A DNA stretch of 5,432 nucleotides from the NCBI GenBank assembly GCA_027457005.1, contig DAIDTV010000121.1:1-5432 (forward strand). The letters run 5' to 3'. Below are positions 1 through 5,432 of this stretch, piece after piece. Every line of letters starts with the position of its first letter. Positions within the stretch are counted from its first letter, which is position 1. Origin of the DNA: Chloroflexota bacterium. GTDB taxonomy: Bacteria > Chloroflexota > Limnocylindria > Limnocylindrales > CSP1-4. Below the pieces are notes generated by a model, which was not told the origin of the DNA, searched no databases, and saw nothing but the letters and a program-made list of their open reading frames with translations. The position numbers and the translations under genes are program-made.

Positions 1-91
1 GCTGCTATGTCGGCGGACATCTGGGCGGCGCCCGGGCCACCAAGGACATGACCGATCCGGTCCAGGTCGTGCAGGACTCCTTTAACGGCGG
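1..91 (+). other. Possible fragment of an unrelated coding sequence fused to the AI-2E gene
   Basis: Homology of the minus-strand transporter ends near position 92. In this edge segment, the plus-strand frame starting at base 3 reads a protein-like string containing YVGGHLGGARATKDM followed by DPVQVVQDSFNGG, with mostly G/C third positions. The same frame then runs into antisense transporter sequence and hits TAG at 144-146. This looks like the inner part of another gene joined to the transporter. I do not recognise the family. The minus-strand frame that is open here has more A/T third positions and is a weaker candidate. A true rearrangement, a degenerate transporter end and an assembly error are all possible. 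Confidence 0.3.
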
Positions 92-985
92 CCCGATCAC
101 CACCGGCATCACCAGCTGGTCCTCGACCTCCCGGACGACGAGGTAGACGCCCAGGACCACCAGCGCGAACTCGGTCCCGCCGTGCGAGAACGCGACGGTT
201 CCGGCGAGCGCGGCGGCGACGATCGGCCCGAGCAGCGGGACGATCTCGAGGATCCCGCTCAGCATCGACAGGGCGAGCGCATACGGGAGATGCAGCAGCG
301 GGCCCAGCACCACGTACAGCACGAGCGCGACGAGCAGGATCAGCAGCAGCTGCCCCCGCAGCCAGTGGCCCAGCACCACGTGGATGCGGCCCGCGATCCC
401 GGCGACACGGTCGCGCTGGTCCGGTCCGACGAGCCGCAGCGCGAACGCCCAGAAACGTCCGCCGTCCAGCAGCAGGTAGAAGGACACGATCACGACCAGG
501 ACGGTCTGTGCCGCGACGTCGCCGACCAGCTCCGCCATGTGCAGTGCGCCACCCGGCGTCGCGATCGCCTGGCCGATGGCGACGTTCAGCTGGCGCGCGA
601 TCTCCTCCACTGTGATCCGGCGCGTCCCGACCTGGATGGCATCGTGACCCAGGATGGCCCGCAGGGCCTCCGCGAGGGCGGTGGCCCCGCCGGTCGCCAG
701 CTCCTCGAGCTCGCTCAGCAGCTGCCCCGACGCGATCCACGCCGCCACCCCGATCGCCGCCAGGGCCGCGACGTACAGGGCCAGGACCACCAGCACGCGC
801 GGAAGATGCGTGCGCGCCTCGATCGCGGCGACGAGCGGGCTGAAGGCATAGGCGAGCACCGCGGCGATCACGAAGGGAGGCAGGACGTCGCGCGCGAGCC
901 ACCCGACGATGAGGACGGAGACGGCAAGCCACGTCAGCCGGCGCCGCTGTCCGTTCCAGGAGGCATCCGCCCCGGCTTGCACCAC
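5..985 (-). CDS. AI-2E/PerM family membrane transporter, C-terminus apparently replaced
   Basis: This is a polytopic inner-membrane protein of the AI-2E family (PerM/YdiK/TqsA type). Members are proposed exporters or permeases, and the substrate cannot be read from sequence. Hydrophobic segments lie at about residues 18-50, 62-86, 158-175, 210-232, 233-265 and 272-285, with a soluble stretch (about 88-150) after the first three helices, as in the family. Family-like motifs are GHWLRGQLLL (206-215), EIVPLLGPIVA (247-257) and QLVMPVVIG (290-298). The start is a GTG at 983-985; no ATG lies near the N-terminus, and a GAGG stands about 15 nt upstream, so the start is moderately supported. After residue 298 (about position 92) the family's usual tail (GRAVxLHP, then a last membrane segment) is missing. 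It is replaced by 28 Cys/Pro/Thr-rich residues up to a TAG at 5-7. The reading frame is therefore probably truncated or chimeric. The gene diverges from msrA across a 66-bp gap. Confidence 0.85.
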   Translation of the reverse strand: MVQAGADASWNGQRRRLTWLAVSVLIVGWLARDVLPPFVIAAVLAYAFSPLVAAIEARTHLPRVLVVLALYVAALAAIGVAAWIASGQLLSELEELATGGATALAEALRAILGHDAIQVGTRRITVEEIARQLNVAIGQAIATPGGALHMAELVGDVAAQTVLVVIVSFYLLLDGGRFWAFALRLVGPDQRDRVAGIAGRIHVVLGHWLRGQLLLILLVALVLYVVLGPLLHLPYALALSMLSGILEIVPLLGPIVAAALAGTVAFSHGGTEFALVVLGVYLVVREVEDQLVMPVVIGPPLKESCTTWTGSVMSLVARAPPRCPPT

Positions 986-994
986 GCGCAGAGC

Positions 995-1023
995 TTAGTG
1001 CCTCGGCGCCGGTTTGCTACAGT
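995..1023 (+). promoter_or_regulatory. Possible msrA promoter in the divergent gap
   Basis: TACAGT at 1018-1023 matches four of six positions of the sigma-70 -10 consensus. It lies 17 bp after TTAGTG at 995-1000, which is a poor -35 box. The position, about 28 bp upstream of the msrA ATG and inside the only gap between two divergent genes, is what makes it worth listing. The match itself is weak, and the organism's sigma factor preference is unknown. Confidence 0.25.
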
Positions 1024-1051
1024 GAGGACCCCATCGCAGCGAGACCCAGCC

Positions 1052-1717
1052 ATGATGTTCGCCGATCCTCGCAAGCTCCGCATGCCGTCCCCCTCGGAGG
1101 CCCTGCCCGGCCGTCCCGAACCGCTGGCCGTGCCGGAGACCCACTTCGTCAACGGCGCGCGCCTGCAGCCGCCGTACCCCGCCGGGAGCGAGCTCGCCAC
1201 GTTCGCGCTCGGCTGCTTCTGGGGAGCGGAGAAGCTCTTCTGGCAGGTACCGGGAGTCATCGTCACTGCCGTCGGGTACGCGGGCGGGTTCACGCCCAAT
1301 CCGACCTACGAAGAGGTCTGCTCCGGGCGAACGGGACACGCCGAGTCGGTCCGTGTCGTGTTCGATTCGCGCATGGTGTCCTACGGCGAGCTGCTGCGGC
1401 GGTTCTGGGAGAACCACGACCCGACGCAGGGGAACCGCCAGGGCAACGACGTGGGCACGCAGTACCGCTCCGCGGTCTTCGCTCATTCGGACGGGCAGCG
1501 CCGGGAGGCCGAGGCGTCGCGCGACGCGTTCGCGCGCGAGCTCGCGGCGGCCGGCTACGGCCCGATCACGACCGAGATCCGCGACGCGTCCGAGTTCTAT
1601 TTCGCCGAGGGCTACCACCAGCAGTACCTCGCGAAGAACCCGGACGGGTACTGCCCGGATCACGGGACAGGCGTGGCCTGCCCGGTGGGGCTGTTCGCGA
1701 GGGACGCGGCCCACTAG
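1052..1717 (+). CDS. msrA: Peptide-methionine (S)-S-oxide reductase MsrA
   Basis: MsrA reduces the S-epimer of methionine sulfoxide, free or in proteins, back to methionine. It is a cytoplasmic repair enzyme recycled by thioredoxin. The 221-residue product has the normal family length. The catalytic motif GCFWG is at 54-58 (Cys55). The substrate-pocket glutamate is in GRTGHAE (Glu98), and the conserved GNDVGTQYRS segment (132-140) supplies Asp133 and Tyr138. The YHQQYLAKNPDGYC stretch leads to Cys201, and a further cysteine (Cys210) follows in GVACPVG. These are the two recycling cysteines expected of an E. coli-like three-cysteine MsrA. Tandem ATGs at 1052 and 1055 are both possible starts. 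The longer N-terminal leader (residues 1-48, with KLRMPSPSEALPGR) is typical of the longer MsrA proteins, so 1052 is chosen; only a weak GCGAGA stands upstream. The open frame continues much further 5', but that part is low-complexity antisense of the transporter. No msrB is in the window. Confidence 0.97.
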   Translation: MMFADPRKLRMPSPSEALPGRPEPLAVPETHFVNGARLQPPYPAGSELATFALGCFWGAEKLFWQVPGVIVTAVGYAGGFTPNPTYEEVCSGRTGHAESVRVVFDSRMVSYGELLRRFWENHDPTQGNRQGNDVGTQYRSAVFAHSDGQRREAEASRDAFARELAAAGYGPITTEIRDASEFYFAEGYHQQYLAKNPDGYCPDHGTGVACPVGLFARDAAH

Positions 1718-1728
1718 CGGGTGGAGAC

Positions 1729-1733
1729 AGGAG
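1729..1733 (+). promoter_or_regulatory. Shine-Dalgarno site deciding a GTG start
   Basis: AGGAG lies 7 nt upstream of the GTG at 1741, in the 23-nt gap after the msrA stop codon. It is the main support for treating the following 49-codon frame as a real gene. Confidence 0.55.
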
Positions 1734-1740
1734 ATCGGCC

Positions 1741-1890
1741 GTGGACCTTTACAGGGCGTGGTGGCTGGGAGTGGTTCTCGGCGTCATCATCGGGGTCATC
1801 GGCATTGCGACCGACAAGTTCCCGCTGGAGGCGACCGCGGTGCTGATGATCGTGGTCAGTGGCGGCCGTTACGTCCTGCTCCGCCGCTGA
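1741..1890 (+). CDS. Small hydrophobic membrane protein, 49 aa, unknown function
   Basis: A GTG-start frame of 49 codons ends at TGA 1888-1890. The start has AGGAG 7 nt upstream. The product begins MDLYRAWW and has two hydrophobic stretches: residues 7-23 (rich in Gly, Val and Ile) and 31-47 (ATAVLMIVVS and following). A short polar turn with TDK lies between them, and the C-terminus is basic, ending YVLLRR. This would fit a two-helix hairpin, or one helix plus an amphipathic segment, in the inner membrane, with the positive tail in the cytoplasm. It follows msrA by 23 nt on the same strand, so it is probably co-transcribed. It ends 65 nt before the convergent NifX-like gene. I do not recognise a family. 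The length is too small for statistics to settle; the ribosome site, spacing and coherent hydrophobic pattern argue for a real gene. Confidence 0.55.
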   Translation: MDLYRAWWLGVVLGVIIGVIGIATDKFPLEATAVLMIVVSGGRYVLLRR

Positions 1891-1955
1891 CCAGGCGCGC
1901 CCGAGCCAGAGGTCCGGCGTGCAGCGGCGACGTTCCGCTCCCGCGCGGCGTTGCC

Positions 1956-2303
1956 TCAGTTCGGCGCCGCTCCGTTGCCTTCGCCGGCAGCGATGGCAGC
2001 TGTCCGCGCGTCCCCGCTGACGCCCAGGCGCACGGACAGGCCCATCCGCTCGAGCATGTGCAGCATGTCGGGACCCATGTGGTGCGCCAGGACGGCCTGG
2101 ACGCCCTGCTCCCGCAGGAAGCGGGCCACGCGGGCGTGGTGCCTGCCCTCTGAGCCCTGGTCGTGGAGGTCGTCCCACGCGACGTCGAACTCCCGCCAGC
2201 TCGCCAGGGTGCCCTCCGCCACGTCGGCGATCGCCACACGGGCCGCTCGCCCCCAGCGCGGGTCGATCTGTCCGTCGCCCGTCACGGGCACGCACACCAG
2301 CAT
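1956..2303 (-). CDS. Stand-alone NifX/NifB-C-like (dinitrogenase Fe-Mo cofactor family) protein
   Basis: This is a 115-residue cytoplasmic protein of the dinitrogenase iron-molybdenum cofactor biosynthesis fold (ribonuclease H-like, as in NifX, NafY and the NifB C-terminal domain). Nitrogenase-linked members bind cofactor precursors; small stand-alone members in non-fixing bacteria have no settled role. The N-terminus MLVCVPVTGDGQIDPRWGRA matches the family's opening strand and its (F/W)GRA turn. The core segment HHARVARFL (55-63) and the AHHMGPDMLHML segment (73-84) match the conserved middle. Histidines 47, 55, 56, 74, 75 and 82 could bind metal. The ATG at 2301-2303 is chosen because AGGAGG lies 7 nt upstream; the frame runs 35 codons further 5', but that part is Pro/Gly-rich and not family-like. 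It lies 169 nt downstream of hemY on the same strand and converges on the msrA pair. No nif genes are seen, so a nitrogenase role is not supported here. Confidence 0.87.
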   Translation of the reverse strand: MLVCVPVTGDGQIDPRWGRAARVAIADVAEGTLASWREFDVAWDDLHDQGSEGRHHARVARFLREQGVQAVLAHHMGPDMLHMLERMGLSVRLGVSGDARTAAIAAGEGNGAAPN

Positions 2304-2310
2304 GGGAAAC

Positions 2311-2316
2311 CCTCCT
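2311..2316 (-). promoter_or_regulatory. Strong Shine-Dalgarno site of the NifX-like gene
   Basis: The minus strand reads AGGAGG followed by G here, with a 7-nt spacer to the ATG at 2303. It is the best ribosome binding site in the window and fixes the start codon against a longer open frame. It implies efficient, independent translation of this gene rather than coupling to hemY. Confidence 0.75.
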
Positions 2317-2472
2317 GCGAGATCGAATGGATGCCCGGGAGGCGCGCCTCGGCCTGTGCCCGATGGTCGCGTTCCGGTCGCCGGCGCTGCCCCGCGCCCC
2401 GGTGCCACTCGCCATTCTGACGCGCACAGGACGAACGGGCCGGGAGGAGCCCTGCCGGGCCGCGTGCGGGGC

Positions 2473-3858
2473 TCAGTCGCGCGCTCCCCCCATCAACTCG
2501 CCGGCCGCCCGCGCCACAGCCTGGCCCTGTGCGACACAGTCCGGGATGCCGACGCCGCGGTACGGCGCGCCGGCAAGCAACACGCCCGGCACGCCCTCCA
2601 GGCCGGCGAAGATCCTCGCCACGCGGTCGAGATGCCCGACCGTGTACTGCGGCATCTGGCCCGTCAGCCGCGCGAGGCGTGCCAGCACCGGTTCACCGCG
2701 CGCGCCCATCGTCGCAGCCACGTCGCGGATCGCCGCCGCCACCACTGCCTCATCGTTCATCCCGCCGGCCCGGCCGCTGCGGGAGCCGATGAACGCGCGG
2801 ATGAGCACCATGCCGTCCGGAGCCCGGCCCGGCCACTTCGATGAACTGATGGTGCAGGCGTCGATCGACAGCGGCTCGCCGGCGGCAACCAGGAACCCAT
2901 GCCCGGTGGGCGGCTTCGCGAACTGGTCCGCCCGGTAGCCCAGCGACACCACCGCGGTGGTCCCGTGCGGGATCGTCCGGATGCCCGCGGCCGCGGCCGG
3001 TGCCACGTCGTCGAGCAACCGGGCCGCCTCCGGCCCGGGGACGGTGAGGATGGTGACGTCGGGGCGGAGCGTCTCTCCGGTCGCGAGGCGCGCCTCCGCG
3101 CCGGTGCCCCCACGCTCCAGGCGTGCCACCGGCGTCCGCAGGCGGAGGTCGACCTCGGGCGATCGACCCAGCGCATCCACCAGCGCGTCGATCAGCTGCC
3201 CGGTGCCACCAGCCAGCGTGATGAACGGCGACTCCCCACCCGATCGCCGTGCCCGGCCGGCGGCCAGGCTCGCGAGGAACAGGCTGCGGTGATCGCGCTC
3301 GGCGTCACGGAGCTGTGGCACCACCGCGAGCAGGCTCAGCTCGTCGATCGAAGTCCCGTACACGCCGCCGAGCAACGGGCCCGCCAGCCGGTCCACCAGC
3401 GCGGGGCCGAGGCGCCGGCGAAGGTAGACGCCCACCCCCATGTCGCGCGCCAGGCCGTCGCGGGGCAGGACCAGGTCCAGCCCCATGCGGAGTTTCTGCA
3501 GCGGCGAGAACAGGGACGTGGTGACGAACGGACGCAGGTGGGTGGGGAGCACGAGCCCCATCTCCTGCGGCAGCGGCACGAACCGGCCGCCGGTACGGAT
3601 GTGCACCACGCGCGGGGCGACGGGCCGCACCACCGAGTCGCCCAGCCCGAGCTCGCGGACGAGCTGCAGGGCCGCGGGACGATAGCTCACGAACGAGTCC
3701 GGCCCCGATTCGACCAGGAACCCGTCGGTCCGCTCGGTCCGGATCTTGCCGCCCAGCCGGTCCGAGGCCTCGGTCAGCGTGACCGGGATCCCGGCCCGCG
3801 CCAGGGCGTGTGCCGCCGCCAGCCCGGTGATCCCGCCCCCGATCACCAGCACGCGCAT
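2473..3858 (-). CDS. hemY: Oxygen-dependent protoporphyrinogen/coproporphyrinogen III oxidase (HemY/CgoX type)
   Basis: This FAD enzyme removes six electrons from a porphyrinogen using O2: protoporphyrinogen IX in the classical pathway, or coproporphyrinogen III in the coproporphyrin-dependent pathway. It is also annotated hemG or cgoX. The product is 461 residues, normal for the family. The dinucleotide-binding motif GGGITG is at 7-12, followed by the acidic residue Glu30 and RLGG (34-37). The family signature GPDSF is at 52-56. The C-terminal FAD segment, with GAPYRGVGIPDC (430-441), closes the protein. No membrane helix is evident; relatives are soluble or membrane-associated. The Bacillus-like look of the N-terminus suggests the CgoX branch, but substrate preference cannot be read directly. 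The ATG at 3856-3858 lies 12 nt after the stop of the radical SAM gene and lacks a clear ribosome site, so translational coupling is likely. It is the last heme gene of the visible operon. Confidence 0.95.
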   Translation of the reverse strand: MRVLVIGGGITGLAAAHALARAGIPVTLTEASDRLGGKIRTERTDGFLVESGPDSFVSYRPAALQLVRELGLGDSVVRPVAPRVVHIRTGGRFVPLPQEMGLVLPTHLRPFVTTSLFSPLQKLRMGLDLVLPRDGLARDMGVGVYLRRRLGPALVDRLAGPLLGGVYGTSIDELSLLAVVPQLRDAERDHRSLFLASLAAGRARRSGGESPFITLAGGTGQLIDALVDALGRSPEVDLRLRTPVARLERGGTGAEARLATGETLRPDVTILTVPGPEAARLLDDVAPAAAAGIRTIPHGTTAVVSLGYRADQFAKPPTGHGFLVAAGEPLSIDACTISSSKWPGRAPDGMVLIRAFIGSRSGRAGGMNDEAVVAAAIRDVAATMGARGEPVLARLARLTGQMPQYTVGHLDRVARIFAGLEGVPGVLLAGAPYRGVGIPDCVAQGQAVARAAGELMGGARD

Positions 3859-3870
3859 CGCGCCGGCCCG

Positions 3871-5058
3871 TCAGGCGTTCGCGACGCCGAGGGGCGGCAC
3901 GTACGGGCAGAGGGGGTCGGTCTCCAGGTAGTCGCCCGTCCACGCGTAGGCGCGTGCCCGCGAGCCCCCGCAGATCGACACGTAGGAGCACCGGCCGCAG
4001 CGTCCCTTGAACGTGGAGACGTCGCGCAGGCTCGTGAAGACCGGGTGGGTGCGGTACACGGTCGCGAGCTGGTCGGTCCGCACGTTGCCCGCGGCGAGGG
4101 GCAGGAACCCCGACGGCGAGATGGCGCCGTCGTGGGCGACGAAGATGATCCCGTTCCCGTCCCGGACGCCGAACCCACGACCGACCGGCGTCGCGGCGAT
4201 GGCACCGTCGTCGAGCCCCTCCGCCTGCATCCGGCGGATCGCGACGCGGCGGTAGTGCGTGGCCTCGGTGGTCTTGATCGCGAACGGGGCCTCGAGCGCG
4301 AGGTCGTACAGCCAGTGGTTGAGCCGTTCGGACTCCGCCGGCGTGATCTCCTGCAAGCCGCTCCCGCGGCCCACCCCGATGAGGAAGAAGAGGCTCCAGC
4401 GGATGATCCCCAGCCGCTGCATCAGCTCGTAGGTTGCCGGCAGGTCGGGCAGCGTCTCGTCGGTCACCAGGGTGTTGATCTGGAGCGGCAGGCCGACCTG
4501 GTGGGCCCACTCGACCGCCCGTTCGGTCATCGCGAAGGTGCCGGGCACGCCCCGGAAGCCGTCGTGACGGGCCGCGTCCGAGCCGTCGATGCTGAGCGAC
4601 ATGGTCTGGATGCCGGCGGCCTTCAGCGCGGCGAGACGGGCCAGGGTCATGTCGGGTGTCACCGCGGGGGCAAGCGACGCCCCGATGCCGCGCGCCGTCG
4701 CGGCCTCCACCAGTTCCTCGAGGTCGGGGCGGCGGAGCGGGTCGCCGCCGGTGAACACCACGTGCGGGTAGGGGCGCCCGAAGGCGGGGATGTCGTCGAG
4801 CAGTCGCCGGCCCTCATCCGTGGTCAGTTCGAGTGGGCGGCGGTCCGGCTGCGCGGTGGCCCGGCAATGCCGGCAGGCGAGCCCGCATGCGAGCGTGGTC
4901 TCCCAGTAGACCAGCATCGGTGCCCGGCCGAAGACGTACCCGTCCGGTCGCACGGCCCCCACTGCCGGGGAGTGGGTGTGCGTGGCGGGGGCGGGCTGGC
5001 CTCCCTGCGGTGCGTGCTGGTCTGCGACGGCGGCGTGCGGAGCGTGCGGGTTGTCCAT
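3871..5058 (-). CDS. Radical SAM/SPASM-type enzyme in a heme operon (AhbD-like candidate)
   Basis: This enzyme should cleave S-adenosylmethionine at a [4Fe-4S] cluster to make a 5'-deoxyadenosyl radical. The cluster ligands are Cys58, Cys62 and Cys65 (CGLACRHC). FTGGDP (102-107) is the usual SAM-binding GGD/GGE-type motif. A C-terminal set, Cys354, Cys357, Cys363 and Cys384 (CxxCx5Cx20C, including CGRCSYVSICGG), resembles SPASM/twitch domains that hold an auxiliary cluster. It fits the general radical SAM/SPASM group containing AhbC and AhbD of the alternative heme pathway. The CxxxCxxC motif lacks the extra cysteine of HemN (CxxxCxxCxC), so it is not a HemN. The ATG at 5056-5058 is chosen: it has GAGG 8 nt or less upstream and leaves a 28-nt gap after hemH. 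A start at 5130 would overlap hemH by 44 nt. Residues 1-38 are a His/Ala/Pro-rich leader. Position between hemH and hemY implies a porphyrin-related task; the exact reaction is unknown. Confidence 0.92.
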   Translation of the reverse strand: MDNPHAPHAAVADQHAPQGGQPAPATHTHSPAVGAVRPDGYVFGRAPMLVYWETTLACGLACRHCRATAQPDRRPLELTTDEGRRLLDDIPAFGRPYPHVVFTGGDPLRRPDLEELVEAATARGIGASLAPAVTPDMTLARLAALKAAGIQTMSLSIDGSDAARHDGFRGVPGTFAMTERAVEWAHQVGLPLQINTLVTDETLPDLPATYELMQRLGIIRWSLFFLIGVGRGSGLQEITPAESERLNHWLYDLALEAPFAIKTTEATHYRRVAIRRMQAEGLDDGAIAATPVGRGFGVRDGNGIIFVAHDGAISPSGFLPLAAGNVRTDQLATVYRTHPVFTSLRDVSTFKGRCGRCSYVSICGGSRARAYAWTGDYLETDPLCPYVPPLGVANA

Positions 5059-5086
5059 GCTTGGCCTCGGTTCGCGGTCGGCCCGC

Positions 5087-5432
5087 TCAGGCTGTGGTCG
5101 ACTGCAGGGGGATGGAATCAGAGAGTGCATCGACGGCGACGTCGGCGAGCCCGGCGATGAACGTGGGATCGTCGTTCATCGAGCGAGCCCGCTCGAGCCG
5201 GACGCCCACCGACCCGGCGACGGCCCGGGCCTCGATGTCGATGTCGTACAGGACCTCGAGATGGTCGGCCACGAAGCCGACGGGGCACACGACCACCTGC
5301 GTCACGCCCTCGGCGGCGACGCGGCGGATCTCGTCGCGGAGTTCCGGGCCCAGCCAGGCCTCGCCCGTGCGGCCCGTGCTCTGGAAGGCCACGAGGTACG
5401 CGGCGAGCCCGAGGCGCCGCGCCACCAGGGCG
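5087..5432 (-). CDS. hemH: Ferrochelatase, C-terminal part (runs off the right edge)
   Basis: Ferrochelatase inserts Fe2+ into protoporphyrin IX or, in the coproporphyrin-dependent pathway (then called CpfC), into coproporphyrin III. Only the last 114 residues are present; the gene enters from beyond position 5432, so the GTG at 5423-5425 is an internal valine and not a start. Highly conserved segments are AFQSTGRTGEAWLGPE near the beginning of the visible part and VVVCPVGFVADHLEVLYDID. The glutamate of DHLE is the conserved active-site acid; the catalytic histidine lies upstream, outside the window. The Asn-Asp-Asp-Pro stretch before the C-terminus is also typical. The visible part has a single cysteine, so no C-terminal [2Fe-2S] ligand set is apparent here. 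The TGA is at 5087-5089, and the radical SAM gene begins 28 nt later on the same strand, so hemH, the radical SAM gene and hemY form one transcription unit. Confidence 0.95.
   Translation of the reverse strand, partial: ALVARRLGLAAYLVAFQSTGRTGEAWLGPELRDEIRRVAAEGVTQVVVCPVGFVADHLEVLYDIDIEARAVAGSVGVRLERARSMNDDPTFIAGLADVAVDALSDSIPLQSTTA

Noticed and set aside
182..1051. Long plus-strand extension of the msrA frame upstream of 1052
   Set aside because: It is dominated by Arg, Gln, Asp and His, lies antisense to a clear membrane transporter, and MsrA reaches its normal length from 1052.
995..1714. 239-codon minus-strand frame opposite msrA
   Set aside because: Arg-rich, no recognisable motif, and fully antisense to a certain msrA. 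Long antisense frames are common in GC-rich genes.
1891..1955. Shared bidirectional terminator between the small membrane gene and the NifX-like gene
   Set aside because: The convergent layout predicts one, but I found no stem longer than a few bases and no T-run on either strand.
2409..2472. Possible terminator hairpin after hemY (GGGC, 8-nt loop, GCCC)
   Set aside because: The stem is only four base pairs, has no following T-run, and such short GC stems are expected by chance at this base composition.
3305..4510. 401-codon minus-strand frame overlapping hemY and the radical SAM gene
   Set aside because: It is the shifted-frame reading of two genes with clear motifs. The Arg/Pro/Gly richness and lack of any domain mark it as spurious.
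3871..5058. Radical SAM gene as HemN (oxygen-independent coproporphyrinogen oxidase)
   Set aside because: The cluster motif is CxxxCxxC followed by Arg-Ala, without the fourth cysteine typical of HemN, and the C-terminal cysteine set is of SPASM/twitch type.
2899..5160. 753-codon plus-strand frame covering the heme operon
   Set aside because: The composition is Arg/Gly/His/Gln-rich and low in hydrophobic residues. It is the mirror of three well-supported minus-strand genes, so it is a GC-bias shadow.

Overview
The window is high-GC bacterial DNA with densely packed genes and third codon positions dominated by G and C. The gene types and protein style fit a high-GC, aerobic or facultative bacterium. 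Actinomycetota, Gemmatimonadota and Chloroflexota are all compatible, and the sequence alone does not decide between them. I see no rRNA, tRNA, CRISPR array, insertion sequence or phage gene.

Left part (about 1-1890): a divergent pair is read away from a 66-bp gap at 986-1051. On the minus strand is an AI-2E/PerM-type multi-pass membrane protein. Its recognisable sequence stops abruptly near position 92, about 40-60 residues short of the usual end. Bases 1-91 look like coding DNA of something else, which suggests a rearrangement or an assembly junction. On the plus strand is a complete msrA (peptide methionine sulfoxide reductase A). It is followed after 23 nt by a 49-codon GTG-start gene with a good Shine-Dalgarno site, encoding a tiny membrane protein.

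Middle (about 1956-2303): a stand-alone, 115-residue protein of the dinitrogenase Fe-Mo cofactor (NifX/NifB C-terminal-like) family lies on the minus strand, convergent with the msrA pair. It has a near-perfect AGGAGG ribosome binding site. No nif genes are visible.

Right part (2473-5432): a minus-strand heme-synthesis operon is read hemH (ferrochelatase, 3' end only) -> radical SAM/SPASM enzyme -> hemY (oxygen-dependent porphyrinogen oxidase). Gaps are 28 and 12 nt, so co-transcription is very likely. The central point of interest is the radical SAM enzyme, with a CxxxCxxC motif and a C-terminal CxxCx5Cx20C motif, placed between two core heme enzymes. It is a candidate heme-pathway enzyme, for example an AhbD-like coproheme decarboxylase standing in for HemQ/ChdC. 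That role is inference, not shown by the sequence.
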